A stretch of 5,013 bases of DNA, taken from Burkholderiaceae bacterium. GTDB taxonomy: Bacteria > Pseudomonadota > Gammaproteobacteria > Burkholderiales > Burkholderiaceae_E. Location of the stretch: contig JALQWJ010000137.1 of NCBI GenBank assembly GCA_023258775.1, positions 1-5,013 of the forward strand. The letters run 5' to 3'. Under the pieces are notes generated by a model. The model was not told the origin of the DNA. It searched no databases and saw nothing but the letters and a program-made list of their open reading frames with translations. Positions within the stretch are counted from its first letter, which is position 1; each line of letters begins with the position of its first letter. Position numbers and translations under genes: made by a program. Of the stretch, positions 1 to 4,697 are shown piece by piece.

Positions 1-369
1 ATGAGCCAAAGCGATAGTTGTATTTTTTGTCGGATTGCTGCTGGCGAAATCCCCAGCAAGAAAGTGTATGAAGACGAGGACATGCTCGCCTTCCACGACA
101 TTCATCCCGCTGCACCGATACATTTTCTAATCATTCCCAAAAAGCATCTCGTCAACCTCTACGATGCCGACATCAAAGAACAAGCATTGCTCGGGAAAAT
201 GATGGGTATGGCTGGGCAACTGGCACGCGAGCAAGGTTCGGTCGATGGTTTTCGGGTGGTAATCAACAATGGGCGTGTGGGAAGACAGGAGGTGTATCAT
301 CTTCACATCCACATCATGGGCGGTCCCGAGCCTCTAGGCTCCCGTGGCCCCGCGCCCCTCAAGGAGTAA
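1..369 (+). CDS. hinT: Histidine triad (HIT) nucleotide-binding protein, HinT type
   Basis: A 122-residue cytoplasmic protein of the HINT branch of the HIT superfamily. These are purine-nucleotide-binding phosphoramidases that hydrolyse AMP-lysine or aminoacyl-AMP type substrates. The signature is near the C-terminus: H100-L-H102-I-H104 followed by M-G-G, preceded by the typical [11 protein letters not shown] stretch. By alignment with human HINT1, H102 should be the nucleophile. The N-terminal CIFC pair (C7, C10) and '[14 protein letters not shown]' are standard for bacterial members, as is the C-terminal GG-x-PLG. The ATG is the first base of the window, so its ribosome binding site is not visible, but the N-terminus has normal family length. 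The stop codon overlaps the tatA ribosome binding site, so it is probably cotranscribed and possibly translationally coupled with tatA. In related genomes it follows hisI/hisE; that lies outside this window. Family assignment is secure; the physiological substrate is unknown. Confidence 0.95.
   Translation: MSQSDSCIFCRIAAGEIPSKKVYEDEDMLAFHDIHPAAPIHFLIIPKKHLVNLYDADIKEQALLGKMMGMAGQLAREQGSVDGFRVVINNGRVGRQEVYHLHIHIMGGPEPLGSRGPAPLKE
361..366 (+). promoter_or_regulatory. Shine-Dalgarno site of tatA, embedded in the HIT gene's last codons
   Basis: AAGGAG lies 5 nt before the tatA ATG at 372 and forms the last two sense codons (Lys-Glu) of the upstream HIT gene. It is the clearest ribosome binding site in the Tat cluster. 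The placement suggests that ribosomes terminating on the HIT gene could reinitiate at tatA. Basis: seen in sequence; the coupling is inferred. Confidence 0.85.
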
Positions 370-371
370 GT

Positions 372-644
372 ATGGGCTCGTTTAGCATTTGGCACTGGCT
401 GATCGTCTTAGTGATCATCCTTTTGGTTTTCGGTACAAAAAAGCTTCGTAATCTTGGCTCTGACCTCGGTGGTGCGGTTAAGGGCTTTAAAGACGGTATC
501 AAAGAAGGCGCAGGTTCAGGTACCGCCGAAACAAGCGCCACAAGCGCTACCCCAGCAGTCGGCCAATCGCCGGTTCAAGCTGCGCCATCAGCTCAGCAAA
601 GTGCAGCAAAAACCATCGATGTGGATGTAAAAGAGCGGCACTGA
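372..644 (+). CDS. tatA: Sec-independent (twin-arginine) translocase subunit TatA
   Basis: A 90-residue inner-membrane protein that oligomerises to form the transport-active element of the Tat system, which exports folded proteins with twin-arginine signals. One short N-terminal membrane helix runs from about residue 5 to 20 ([16 protein letters not shown]). It is followed by the hallmark F20-G21-T-K-K-L hinge, an amphipathic helix (about 23-42, with [13 protein letters not shown]), and a flexible tail rich in Ala, Ser, Thr, Pro and Gln that ends in [10 protein letters not shown]. The residue-8 Glu typical of TatB is absent (His here) and the tail is short. Together with the FGTKKL motif this marks TatA rather than TatB. 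The start is fixed by AAGGAG 5 nt upstream. It follows the HIT gene by 2 bp; a 94-bp gap with a hairpin separates it from tatB. Confidence 0.96.
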   Translation: MGSFSIWHWLIVLVIILLVFGTKKLRNLGSDLGGAVKGFKDGIKEGAGSGTAETSATSATPAVGQSPVQAAPSAQQSAAKTIDVDVKERH

Positions 645-648
645 GTTC

Positions 649-671
649 GCGCGCCATGCGCATGGCAGCGC
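649..671 (+). repeat. Strong hairpin in the tatA-tatB intergenic gap
   Basis: The gap 645-738 contains a perfect 14-bp palindrome at 653-666 (GCCATGCGCATGGC). The pairing extends outward by four more G-C pairs (649-652 with 668-671) across one unpaired A at 667. As RNA this gives a GC-rich stem of about 9 bp with a small GCGC loop, starting just after the tatA stop. No run of T follows, so it is not a canonical intrinsic terminator. A plausible role is 3'-end stabilisation of tatA mRNA or partial attenuation, making TatA more abundant than TatB/TatC as the system requires. That role is inference. Confidence 0.5.
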
Positions 672-689
672 CCTAGGCCTTGCCACCGT

Positions 690-700
690 GAACCTGGTTC
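690..700 (+). repeat. Short inverted repeat GAACC-T-GGTTC upstream of tatB
   Basis: Five-bp arms around a single central T, located 38 bp before the tatB start. It is a second dyad in the same gap as the larger hairpin. With a 1-nt centre it could not fold as a full hairpin in RNA, so if it has a function it would more likely be as a DNA dyad. Arms this short also arise by chance. Confidence 0.25.
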
Positions 701-738
701 GGCCCCTGCCACCCGCCACCTGAAGCCTTTCGCCCATC

Positions 739-1158
739 ATGTTCGATATCGGATTCAGCGAAATGCTCATGATCGCGGTGATTGCGCTCGTCGTGCTCGG
801 TCCTGAGCGATTGCCGAGGGTTGCTCGTCAGGTCGGTCAGTGGACTGGCAAGCTTCAGCGCTACGTGAGCGAAGTTAAAAGTGATATCAACCGACAAATG
901 GAGCTTGAGGAGTTGCGCCGCCTCAAGACACAGGTGCAAGACGCTGCGCAGGCCATCGAGTCCAGCGTTAATGAGGCGGTGACGGGCGCCCAGGCCGAGT
1001 TGCAGTCGATAGGCGCTGAGGTCGGCCTTAATGAGGCGCCTACCGATTGGGACTCTGTTTACGCTGTGCGACGCATGCGCGATCGGATTAAGGACCGTCG
1101 TATTGAACGTGAGAAACTGCTAGGCCGTAAAAGGCCGCGGCGCAACTTTTATCGCTAA
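739..1158 (+). CDS. tatB: Sec-independent (twin-arginine) translocase subunit TatB
   Basis: A 139-residue inner-membrane protein. With TatC it forms the receptor complex that binds twin-arginine signal peptides. The N-terminus MFDIGFSEML carries the conserved Glu at residue 8. The membrane helix spans about 6-20 and ends in the G21-P22-E-R-L-P hinge diagnostic of TatB. A long, charged amphipathic/helical region follows (about 24-100, including EVKSDINRQMELEELRRLK). The tail from residue 111 is strikingly basic: 12 Arg and 3 Lys in 29 residues. The start is forced, because an in-frame TGA lies at 721-723 and no other start codon lies between it and the ATG. No good ribosome binding site precedes it (CCTTTCGCCCATC), so translation initiation may be weak. 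tatC begins 2 bp after the stop. Confidence 0.95.
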   Translation: MFDIGFSEMLMIAVIALVVLGPERLPRVARQVGQWTGKLQRYVSEVKSDINRQMELEELRRLKTQVQDAAQAIESSVNEAVTGAQAELQSIGAEVGLNEAPTDWDSVYAVRRMRDRIKDRRIEREKLLGRKRPRRNFYR

Positions 1159-1160
1159 GC

Positions 1161-1922
1161 ATGCAAGAAGAAAGTTTCATGTCTCACCTCACCGAGTTGC
1201 GCGACCGCGTGGTCCGTGCGCTTTTGGTGGTGGTTGTCTTCTTCGGCTTAAGCTTTTATTTTGCGCCGCAAATTATGGAGTTTTTGGCGCGGCCCCTAAC
1301 TGAAGCCCTGCCGCCTGGGTCTAAGGCAATCTTTATCGATCAGGCCGGTGCATTTTTTACCCTCACGAAGATTGCTTTTTTGACCGCCTTGCTGATCTCC
1401 CTGCCAGTGGTTTTGTATCAGGCGTGGGCATTTGTCGCACCGGGTCTTTATGAGCACGAAAAGCGATTTGTGATGCCGCTCATCTTGTCGAGCGTCTTCT
1501 TTTTGGTTGTTGGTATTGGTTTTGCCTACGTTTTTGTGTTGCCGGCAGCCTACAAGTTCTTTTTCTCTTTTACCCAACAAACTGGTGCGGAAACTTTGCA
1601 GGACTTGCAAAAGTATTGGGACTTCACGCTGGCTATCTTCTTTGGATTTGGTCTGACCTTCGAGGTGCCTGTTGTACAAATGCTTCTGGTGAAGCTTGGC
1701 ATTGTCACAACGCAGCAATTGCGAGAAGCGCGCCGGTATGTGATTGTTGGCGCTTTTGTTGTTGCTGCGGTTCTCACACCGCCCGATGTGTTGTCGCAGT
1801 TCATGCTGGCTGTGCCTTTGCTCTTACTCTATGAGCTAGGCATCTTCTTATCCGGATTTGTGACAGCACGCAGCCGCGCACCGGCTGATGTTGAAGCGGC
1901 AAAAGCTAGTGATGTCCAGTGA
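1161..1922 (+). CDS. tatC: Sec-independent (twin-arginine) translocase subunit TatC
   Basis: A 253-residue polytopic membrane protein, the core receptor for twin-arginine signal peptides. Six membrane helices can be placed at roughly 17-35, 67-90, 105-128, 152-177, 193-207 and 212-230. Family landmarks are all present: the N-terminal S-H-L-x-E-L-R motif (E12, equivalent to E. coli E15), A-R-P45, the LYQAWAFVAPGLYEHEKR segment (E100, equivalent to E103), FEVPV (E168, equivalent to E170) and LTPPDVLSQ (D209, equivalent to D211). The equivalences come from remembered alignments. The ATG at 1161 is chosen because EESFMSHLTELR matches the usual EETFISHLxELR of betaproteobacterial TatC. The in-frame ATG at 1179, behind a purine-rich AAGAAGAAAG, is an alternative that would remove six residues. 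The gene converges on the protease gene across 11 bp. Confidence 0.97.
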   Translation: MQEESFMSHLTELRDRVVRALLVVVVFFGLSFYFAPQIMEFLARPLTEALPPGSKAIFIDQAGAFFTLTKIAFLTALLISLPVVLYQAWAFVAPGLYEHEKRFVMPLILSSVFFLVVGIGFAYVFVLPAAYKFFFSFTQQTGAETLQDLQKYWDFTLAIFFGFGLTFEVPVVQMLLVKLGIVTTQQLREARRYVIVGAFVVAAVLTPPDVLSQFMLAVPLLLLYELGIFLSGFVTARSRAPADVEAAKASDVQ

Positions 1923-1933
1923 TTAAGCGCTAA

Positions 1934-3109
1934 TTACCGCTCACCGCGCCCTGGACGTGGGCGCTTGCCAACCTGCACTTTCAAACTAATTTCTTTACCC
2001 TCACGCAAAAATTTGAGGTCTGCTTGAGCGCCAGGCTTGAGTTGGGAAATTAAATTGAGCATGCCAGCTGTGTTCCGAACGGTTTGTCCATCAACCTCAA
2101 GCAAGATGTCTCCAACTTTGACGCCCGCTTTCTCAGCCGGCCCGCTGCGCAGTAAGCCGGCAATGATTGCACCTTCTCGACGCGGTAACTTGAAGGCCTC
2201 AGCCATTTCTGGGGTGATGTCTTGGGGCTCAACGCCAATATAACCCCTGGTTACCGCGCCCGTAGCAACGATCTGGTCAACAACATTGCGGACTGTGCTC
2301 ACGGGTATGGCAAAGCCAATACCAAGCGATCCCCCAGTGCGCGAATAAATCGCCGTGTTGATCCCCAATAAGCGACCATCCGCATCGACCAAGGGTCCGC
2401 CGCTATTACCGGGATTAATGGCAGCGTCTGTTTGAATGAAGTTTTCGAAGGTATTGATGCCGAGTTGATTGCGGCCAAGCGCGCTAATAATCCCCATGGT
2501 TACTGTCTGACCAACCCCAAAGGGATTGCCGATAGCCAAGACCGGATCGCCCACCCGCGCTTCATCGGCATTACCCACCGAAATTGGCTTGAGTTCACTT
2601 AAGGACACGCGCAAAACCGCCAGGTCAGTTTCGGGATCACCGCCAACAATTTTTGCCTTGGCCCGTCGCCCATCGGGCGCAATCACCTCAATATCTTCCG
2701 CGGCATCGATCACATGGTGATTGGTGACAATCAAACCGTCGGCTGCAAGCACCACGCCGCTACCAAGGCCGCCGCCAGGTTCGGCGCGCCCCTCGGGGCC
2801 GAAAAACCGGCGAAACATCGGATCATTAAGCAGTGGATGGTTTGAGGGCAGCCTAACCCGGCTGGTGGCCTGAATGCTAACCACCGAGGGCATTGCCTGT
2901 TCTGCGGCAAGTCTGTATGACACAATCCCCTGGCTGCTCGTGGGGGTGCTCGCTGAGGACGGCTTTTCTTTGGCGCTTACCAACTCGGTGGTCGCTGGGC
3001 GAGCATCATTGCCCCTGGCTAGCCACTCAGGGCGAAAGGTAGACAGCACAAAAAACCCCGCAACAAGCACGGTGACAGTTTGCGCAAACAATAACCAGAG
3101 TCGATGCAT
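1934..3109 (-). CDS. degS: Membrane-anchored HtrA-family serine protease with one PDZ domain (DegS/AlgW-like)
   Basis: A 391-residue periplasmic-facing trypsin-like protease. An uncleaved-looking N-terminal anchor (about 4-24, LWLLFAQTVTVLVAGFF) is followed by a low-complexity Ser/Thr/Ala/Pro linker (about 31-62) and then the protease domain (about 65-285). The catalytic triad is visible as H132 (TNHHV), D162 (ETDLAVL) and S236 (GNSGGP). A single PDZ domain covers about 288-382, beginning GYIGV. An anchor plus one PDZ matches DegS/AlgW, which start regulated cleavage of anti-sigma-E factors, rather than two-PDZ DegP/DegQ. The symbol is by architecture; annotation pipelines often call this degQ or 'Do family', and its true substrate is unknown. 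The start is the only possible one that keeps the anchor: an in-frame stop lies at 3134-3136, and MHRLWLLFAQTVTV matches relatives. There is no clear ribosome binding site. It is divergent from and overlaps the Nif3-family gene by 6 bp. Confidence 0.92.
   Translation of the reverse strand: MHRLWLLFAQTVTVLVAGFFVLSTFRPEWLARGNDARPATTELVSAKEKPSSASTPTSSQGIVSYRLAAEQAMPSVVSIQATSRVRLPSNHPLLNDPMFRRFFGPEGRAEPGGGLGSGVVLAADGLIVTNHHVIDAAEDIEVIAPDGRRAKAKIVGGDPETDLAVLRVSLSELKPISVGNADEARVGDPVLAIGNPFGVGQTVTMGIISALGRNQLGINTFENFIQTDAAINPGNSGGPLVDADGRLLGINTAIYSRTGGSLGIGFAIPVSTVRNVVDQIVATGAVTRGYIGVEPQDITPEMAEAFKLPRREGAIIAGLLRSGPAEKAGVKVGDILLEVDGQTVRNTAGMLNLISQLKPGAQADLKFLREGKEISLKVQVGKRPRPGRGER
1946..1964. terminator. 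Possible weak hairpin at the tatC/protease convergent 3' ends
   Basis: Six-bp GC-only arms (GCGCCC at 1946-1951, GGGCGC at 1959-1964) flank a 7-nt loop, inside the last codons of the protease gene and 24 bp past the tatC stop. Neither strand has a T-run directly after the stem, so it is not a standard intrinsic terminator. It is the only hairpin I could find near this convergent junction. The palindromic codons for R-P-R-P-G-R could produce it incidentally. Confidence 0.2.
3078..3089. repeat. 12-bp perfect palindrome in the divergent protease/Nif3 region
   Basis: GTTTGCGCAAAC is fully self-complementary. It lies 14 bp upstream of the Nif3-family ATG at 3104 and inside codons for Phe8-Ala-Gln-Thr11 of the protease. 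Because the two genes start on top of each other, any promoter or operator must lie within coding sequence, and this is the most operator-like element there. The residues FAQT are conserved in related proteases, so the palindrome may be only a codon by-product. Confidence 0.3.
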
Positions 3110-3865
3110 ATGGAAGGGATTGCGAGAGATCGGTTAGCCGATTATTTGGGAGATTGGCTTGAGATCAGCCGTTTTAAGGATTATTCCCCAAATGGCCTAC
3201 AGGTGGAAGGTAAAGCACACATTCATCGCCTCGCTGTTGCGGTCACTGCTACACGTGAAGTGATCGAAAAGGCCTCAAGTTGGGGTGCTGACGCGCTCAT
3301 TGTGCACCATGGTTGGTTTTGGCGTGGTGAGGACGCGCGCCTTGTTGGTTATCGGCACAAGCGCCTGAGGGTGCTTCTTATGGCTGACATCAATCTTTTC
3401 GCCTTTCACCTGCCACTCGATGTCCATCGGGAGGTTGGCAACAATGTAAGTCTTGGCCGTGTTATGGGCTGGCCAAGCCCAATGTTGCTGGGCGAGCAGC
3501 AGCTGATCGCTAGGGCAGACTTAGCCGAACCGCTAAGCGCTGATGCTTTGCAACAACACATGGAAGCTCGCCTCGAACGTCCAGTGCTTGCGGTGGGTGC
3601 GATTGATCGACCGATCCAACGACTTGCTTGGTGTACCGGCGCTGCGCAGGACATGATTCAGGAGGCTGCTGATTTGGGTGCAGACGCTTTCGTTAGTGGG
3701 GAAATTTCTGAGCGAAGCACTTATCTTGCTCGGGAAATCGGCGTGACTTACTTTGCTGCGGGACATTACGCAACCGAGCGCTATGGGGTTCAAGCGCTTG
3801 CCAAGCATCTACAAGATCGGTTTCAGTTGCAATGCTGCTTCATAGAGGACCCAAATCCAGCCTAG
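3104..3865 (+). CDS. ybgI: Nif3/YbgI-family dinuclear metal centre protein
   Basis: A 253-residue soluble protein of the Nif3-like (DUF34/NIF3) family, toroidal hexamers with two metal ions per subunit. The family has been linked to GTP cyclohydrolase I type 2-like annotations, but its biochemical role is not settled. Visible landmarks are DYSPNGLQVEG (26-36), the metal-binding VHHG (H68, H69), HLPLDVH (D106) and AGHYATE (H221, E225). These correspond to the five ligands of E. coli YbgI by remembered alignment. Length is normal. ATG 3104 gives M-H-M-E-G; ATG 3110 would drop two residues and end the overlap with the protease gene exactly. The ribosome binding site before either is poor (CAGAG). 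The gene is divergent from the protease and followed after 66 bp by petA, a common neighbour arrangement in Burkholderiales. Confidence 0.92.
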   Translation: MHMEGIARDRLADYLGDWLEISRFKDYSPNGLQVEGKAHIHRLAVAVTATREVIEKASSWGADALIVHHGWFWRGEDARLVGYRHKRLRVLLMADINLFAFHLPLDVHREVGNNVSLGRVMGWPSPMLLGEQQLIARADLAEPLSADALQQHMEARLERPVLAVGAIDRPIQRLAWCTGAAQDMIQEAADLGADAFVSGEISERSTYLAREIGVTYFAAGHYATERYGVQALAKHLQDRFQLQCCFIEDPNPA

Positions 3866-3867
3866 TG

Positions 3868-3883
3868 CGTGGAAGCTTCCGCG
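3868..3883. promoter_or_regulatory. Operator-like dyad overlapping the petA -35 region
   Basis: The perfect 10-bp palindrome GGAAGCTTCC (3871-3880) extends to a 16-bp dyad with a single mismatched pair (3870/3881). It begins 2 bp after the Nif3-family stop and covers the predicted -35 hexamer of petA, where a repressor or activator could act. No T-run follows, so it is not an intrinsic terminator. Binding by any regulator is inference. Confidence 0.35.
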
Positions 3884-3898
3884 ATGTTGCAGTAGAAT
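3870..3898 (+). promoter_or_regulatory. Candidate sigma-70 promoter for petA
   Basis: The -10 candidate TAGAAT (3893-3898) matches TATAAT at five of six positions. It has a weak -35 TGGAAG (3870-3875, three of six) at an ideal 17-bp spacing. Transcription would begin near 3905, giving a leader of about 27 nt to the petA ATG at 3932. The position in the 66-bp gap between the Nif3-family gene and petA supports a separate pet transcript. Confidence 0.5.
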
Positions 3899-3931
3899 GC
3901 GCGGACTGGTTCACAACGGTTGATCATAGCT

Positions 3932-4534
3932 ATGAGCGAAAACAGCATTCCGAGTGACGGATCCCGACGCACCGCACTTGCCCTTACCGCAGCCGCAGGC
4001 GCGGTCGGAGGCGCTGCAGTGGCCTTGCCCTTTGTACTAACTTTCCAGCCCTCCGAGCGTGCGAAAGCCGCAGGTGCGCCTGTTGAGGTCGACATCGGAG
4101 ATCTCAAGCCGGGAGACCTTCGACGCGTTGAGTGGCGAGGCAAACCAGTCTGGGTGTTGCGTCGCACGCCAGAGATGCTCCAAACCCTGAAGGGCACAAC
4201 CCCAAAGCTTGCCGATCCGGATTCCAAACGCAAGGACTACCCAACGCCGAGTTGGGCTCAAAACGAGCATCGCTCGCTAAAGCCCGAGTATTTGGTCGTC
4301 GTTGGCATCTGTAGCCACCTTGGTTGTTCGCCCAGCGACAAGTTCGCAGCAGGGCCGCAGCCGTCGCTGCCCGATGATTGGCCCGGAGGGTGGTTGTGCC
4401 CCTGCCATGGATCGACCTTCGATTACTCGGGCAGGGTCTACAAAAATATGCCGGCGCCTGATAACTTGGAAGTGCCGCCCTACAAGTATTTGACTGACAC
4501 CCGTCTTTTAATTGGAGAGTCCGACGCGGCCTAA
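3932..4534 (+). CDS. petA: Ubiquinol-cytochrome c reductase, Rieske iron-sulfur subunit
   Basis: A 200-residue subunit of the respiratory cytochrome bc1 complex. It takes the first electron from ubiquinol and passes it to cytochrome c1 on the periplasmic side. The N-terminus has a twin-arginine signal-anchor (S11-R12-R13-T-A-L-A-L) and a hydrophobic helix (about 15-38), then the conserved TFQPSERAKAAGAPVEVDI hinge. Rieske box I is C127-S-H129-L-G-C132 and box II is C156-P-C158-H159-G-S. C127, H129, C156 and H159 should hold the [2Fe-2S] cluster, and C132-C158 the disulfide. NMPAP (172-176) is the proline loop. ATG 3932 is preferred to an in-frame TTG at 3920, since relatives start MSxxx shortly before the twin arginines. 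The ribosome binding site is weak. A 163-bp gap separates it from petB. Confidence 0.97.
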   Translation: MSENSIPSDGSRRTALALTAAAGAVGGAAVALPFVLTFQPSERAKAAGAPVEVDIGDLKPGDLRRVEWRGKPVWVLRRTPEMLQTLKGTTPKLADPDSKRKDYPTPSWAQNEHRSLKPEYLVVVGICSHLGCSPSDKFAAGPQPSLPDDWPGGWLCPCHGSTFDYSGRVYKNMPAPDNLEVPPYKYLTDTRLLIGESDAA

Positions 4535-4560
4535 TGGCTTATGAATCGCTTGGAAGGCGT

Positions 4561-4590
4561 GGCGATCGCCCTAACGAGCGATGACGTCAT
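4561..4590. repeat. Two perfect 10-bp palindromes, centres 20 bp apart
   Basis: GGCGATCGCC (4561-4570) and ATGACGTCAT (4581-4590) lie in the petA-petB gap, separated by exactly 10 bp. Their centres are therefore about two DNA helical turns apart, on the same face. The two differ in sequence, so they are not copies of one site. Single 10-bp palindromes are expected several times in 5 kb by chance; only the pairing is notable. Confidence 0.3.
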
Positions 4591-4608
4591 AAGGCTATGC
4601 GAATACCA

Positions 4609-4629
4609 TGCAAGTCAACTCGGCTTGCA
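4609..4629 (+). repeat. Hairpin TGCAAG-(9 nt)-CTTGCA in the petA-petB gap
   Basis: Six-bp arms (4609-4614 and 4624-4629) enclose a 9-nt loop. A T-rich stretch begins only 15 nt after the stem (4645), too far for a classical intrinsic terminator. It could weakly attenuate readthrough or protect the petA mRNA 3' end; this is inference. Confidence 0.25.
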
Positions 4630-4636
4630 AACCTGA

Positions 4637-4665
4637 TTGACCCGTTTTTGTCGTTTTTGTATTAG
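4637..4665 (+). promoter_or_regulatory. Candidate sigma-70 promoter for petB
   Basis: TTGACC (4637-4642, five of six to TTGACA) and TATTAG (4660-4665, four of six to TATAAT) are separated by exactly 17 bp. The predicted start is near 4672, leaving about 26 nt to the petB ATG with a good ribosome binding site in between. If active, petB (and probably petC) would be transcribed separately from, or in addition to, petA. Confidence 0.45.
4643..4660 (+). repeat. Tandem 9-bp direct repeat CGTTTTTGT x2
   Basis: Two exact, adjacent copies (4643-4651 and 4652-4660) fill the spacer between the candidate -35 and -10 hexamers upstream of petB. Both are T-tracts in phase at 9 bp, so they could bend DNA or be a tandem protein-binding site. 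Alternatively the pair arose by slippage. Confidence 0.7.
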
Positions 4666-4686
4666 GCAGTAAACAGCAGCACATTG

Positions 4687-4691
4687 AGGAG
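4687..4691 (+). promoter_or_regulatory. Shine-Dalgarno site of petB
   Basis: AGGAG lies 6 nt before the ATG at 4698 and fixes the petB start. It is much stronger than the sites before tatB, petA or the Nif3-family gene. Confidence 0.85.
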
Positions 4692-4697
4692 CAGCAC

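Noticed and set aside
673..939. An 88-codon minus-strand frame spanning the tatA-tatB gap
   Set aside because: Most of it is antisense to the N-terminus of tatB. No domain or ribosome binding site was seen, so it does not explain the gap.
1179..1181. In-frame ATG at 1179 as the tatC start
   Set aside because: It has a purine-rich stretch upstream, but it would remove the conserved EESF residues before the SHLxELR motif. The ATG at 1161 was kept, with the alternative noted.
1296..1718. A 140-codon open frame antisense to tatC
   Set aside because: It lies wholly within a strongly supported tatC, its translation is rich in Lys/Gln/Arg with no recognisable domain, and it has no ribosome binding site. 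It is a shadow of tatC codon use.
3920..3931. TTG at 3920 as the petA start, adding four residues
   Set aside because: TTG is a rare start, no ribosome binding site precedes it, and family members begin close to the ATG at 3932.
3862..4233. A 123-codon open frame on the minus strand over the petA start region
   Set aside because: It is antisense to the petA signal sequence and hinge, which are unmistakable. The translation is Arg/Ser/Pro-rich, as expected from the reverse of a Ala/Arg-rich coding region.
4534..4584. A 16-codon frame overlapping the petA stop as TAATG
   Set aside because: Too short and without homology or a well-placed ribosome binding site. The neighbouring 31-codon frame is the better candidate.
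4609..4660. Intrinsic terminator for petA formed by the TGCAAG/CTTGCA hairpin and downstream T-tracts
   Set aside because: The first T-tract starts 15 nt after the stem, the stem is only 6 bp, and each T run is interrupted by G after five T. This geometry does not fit an intrinsic terminator.
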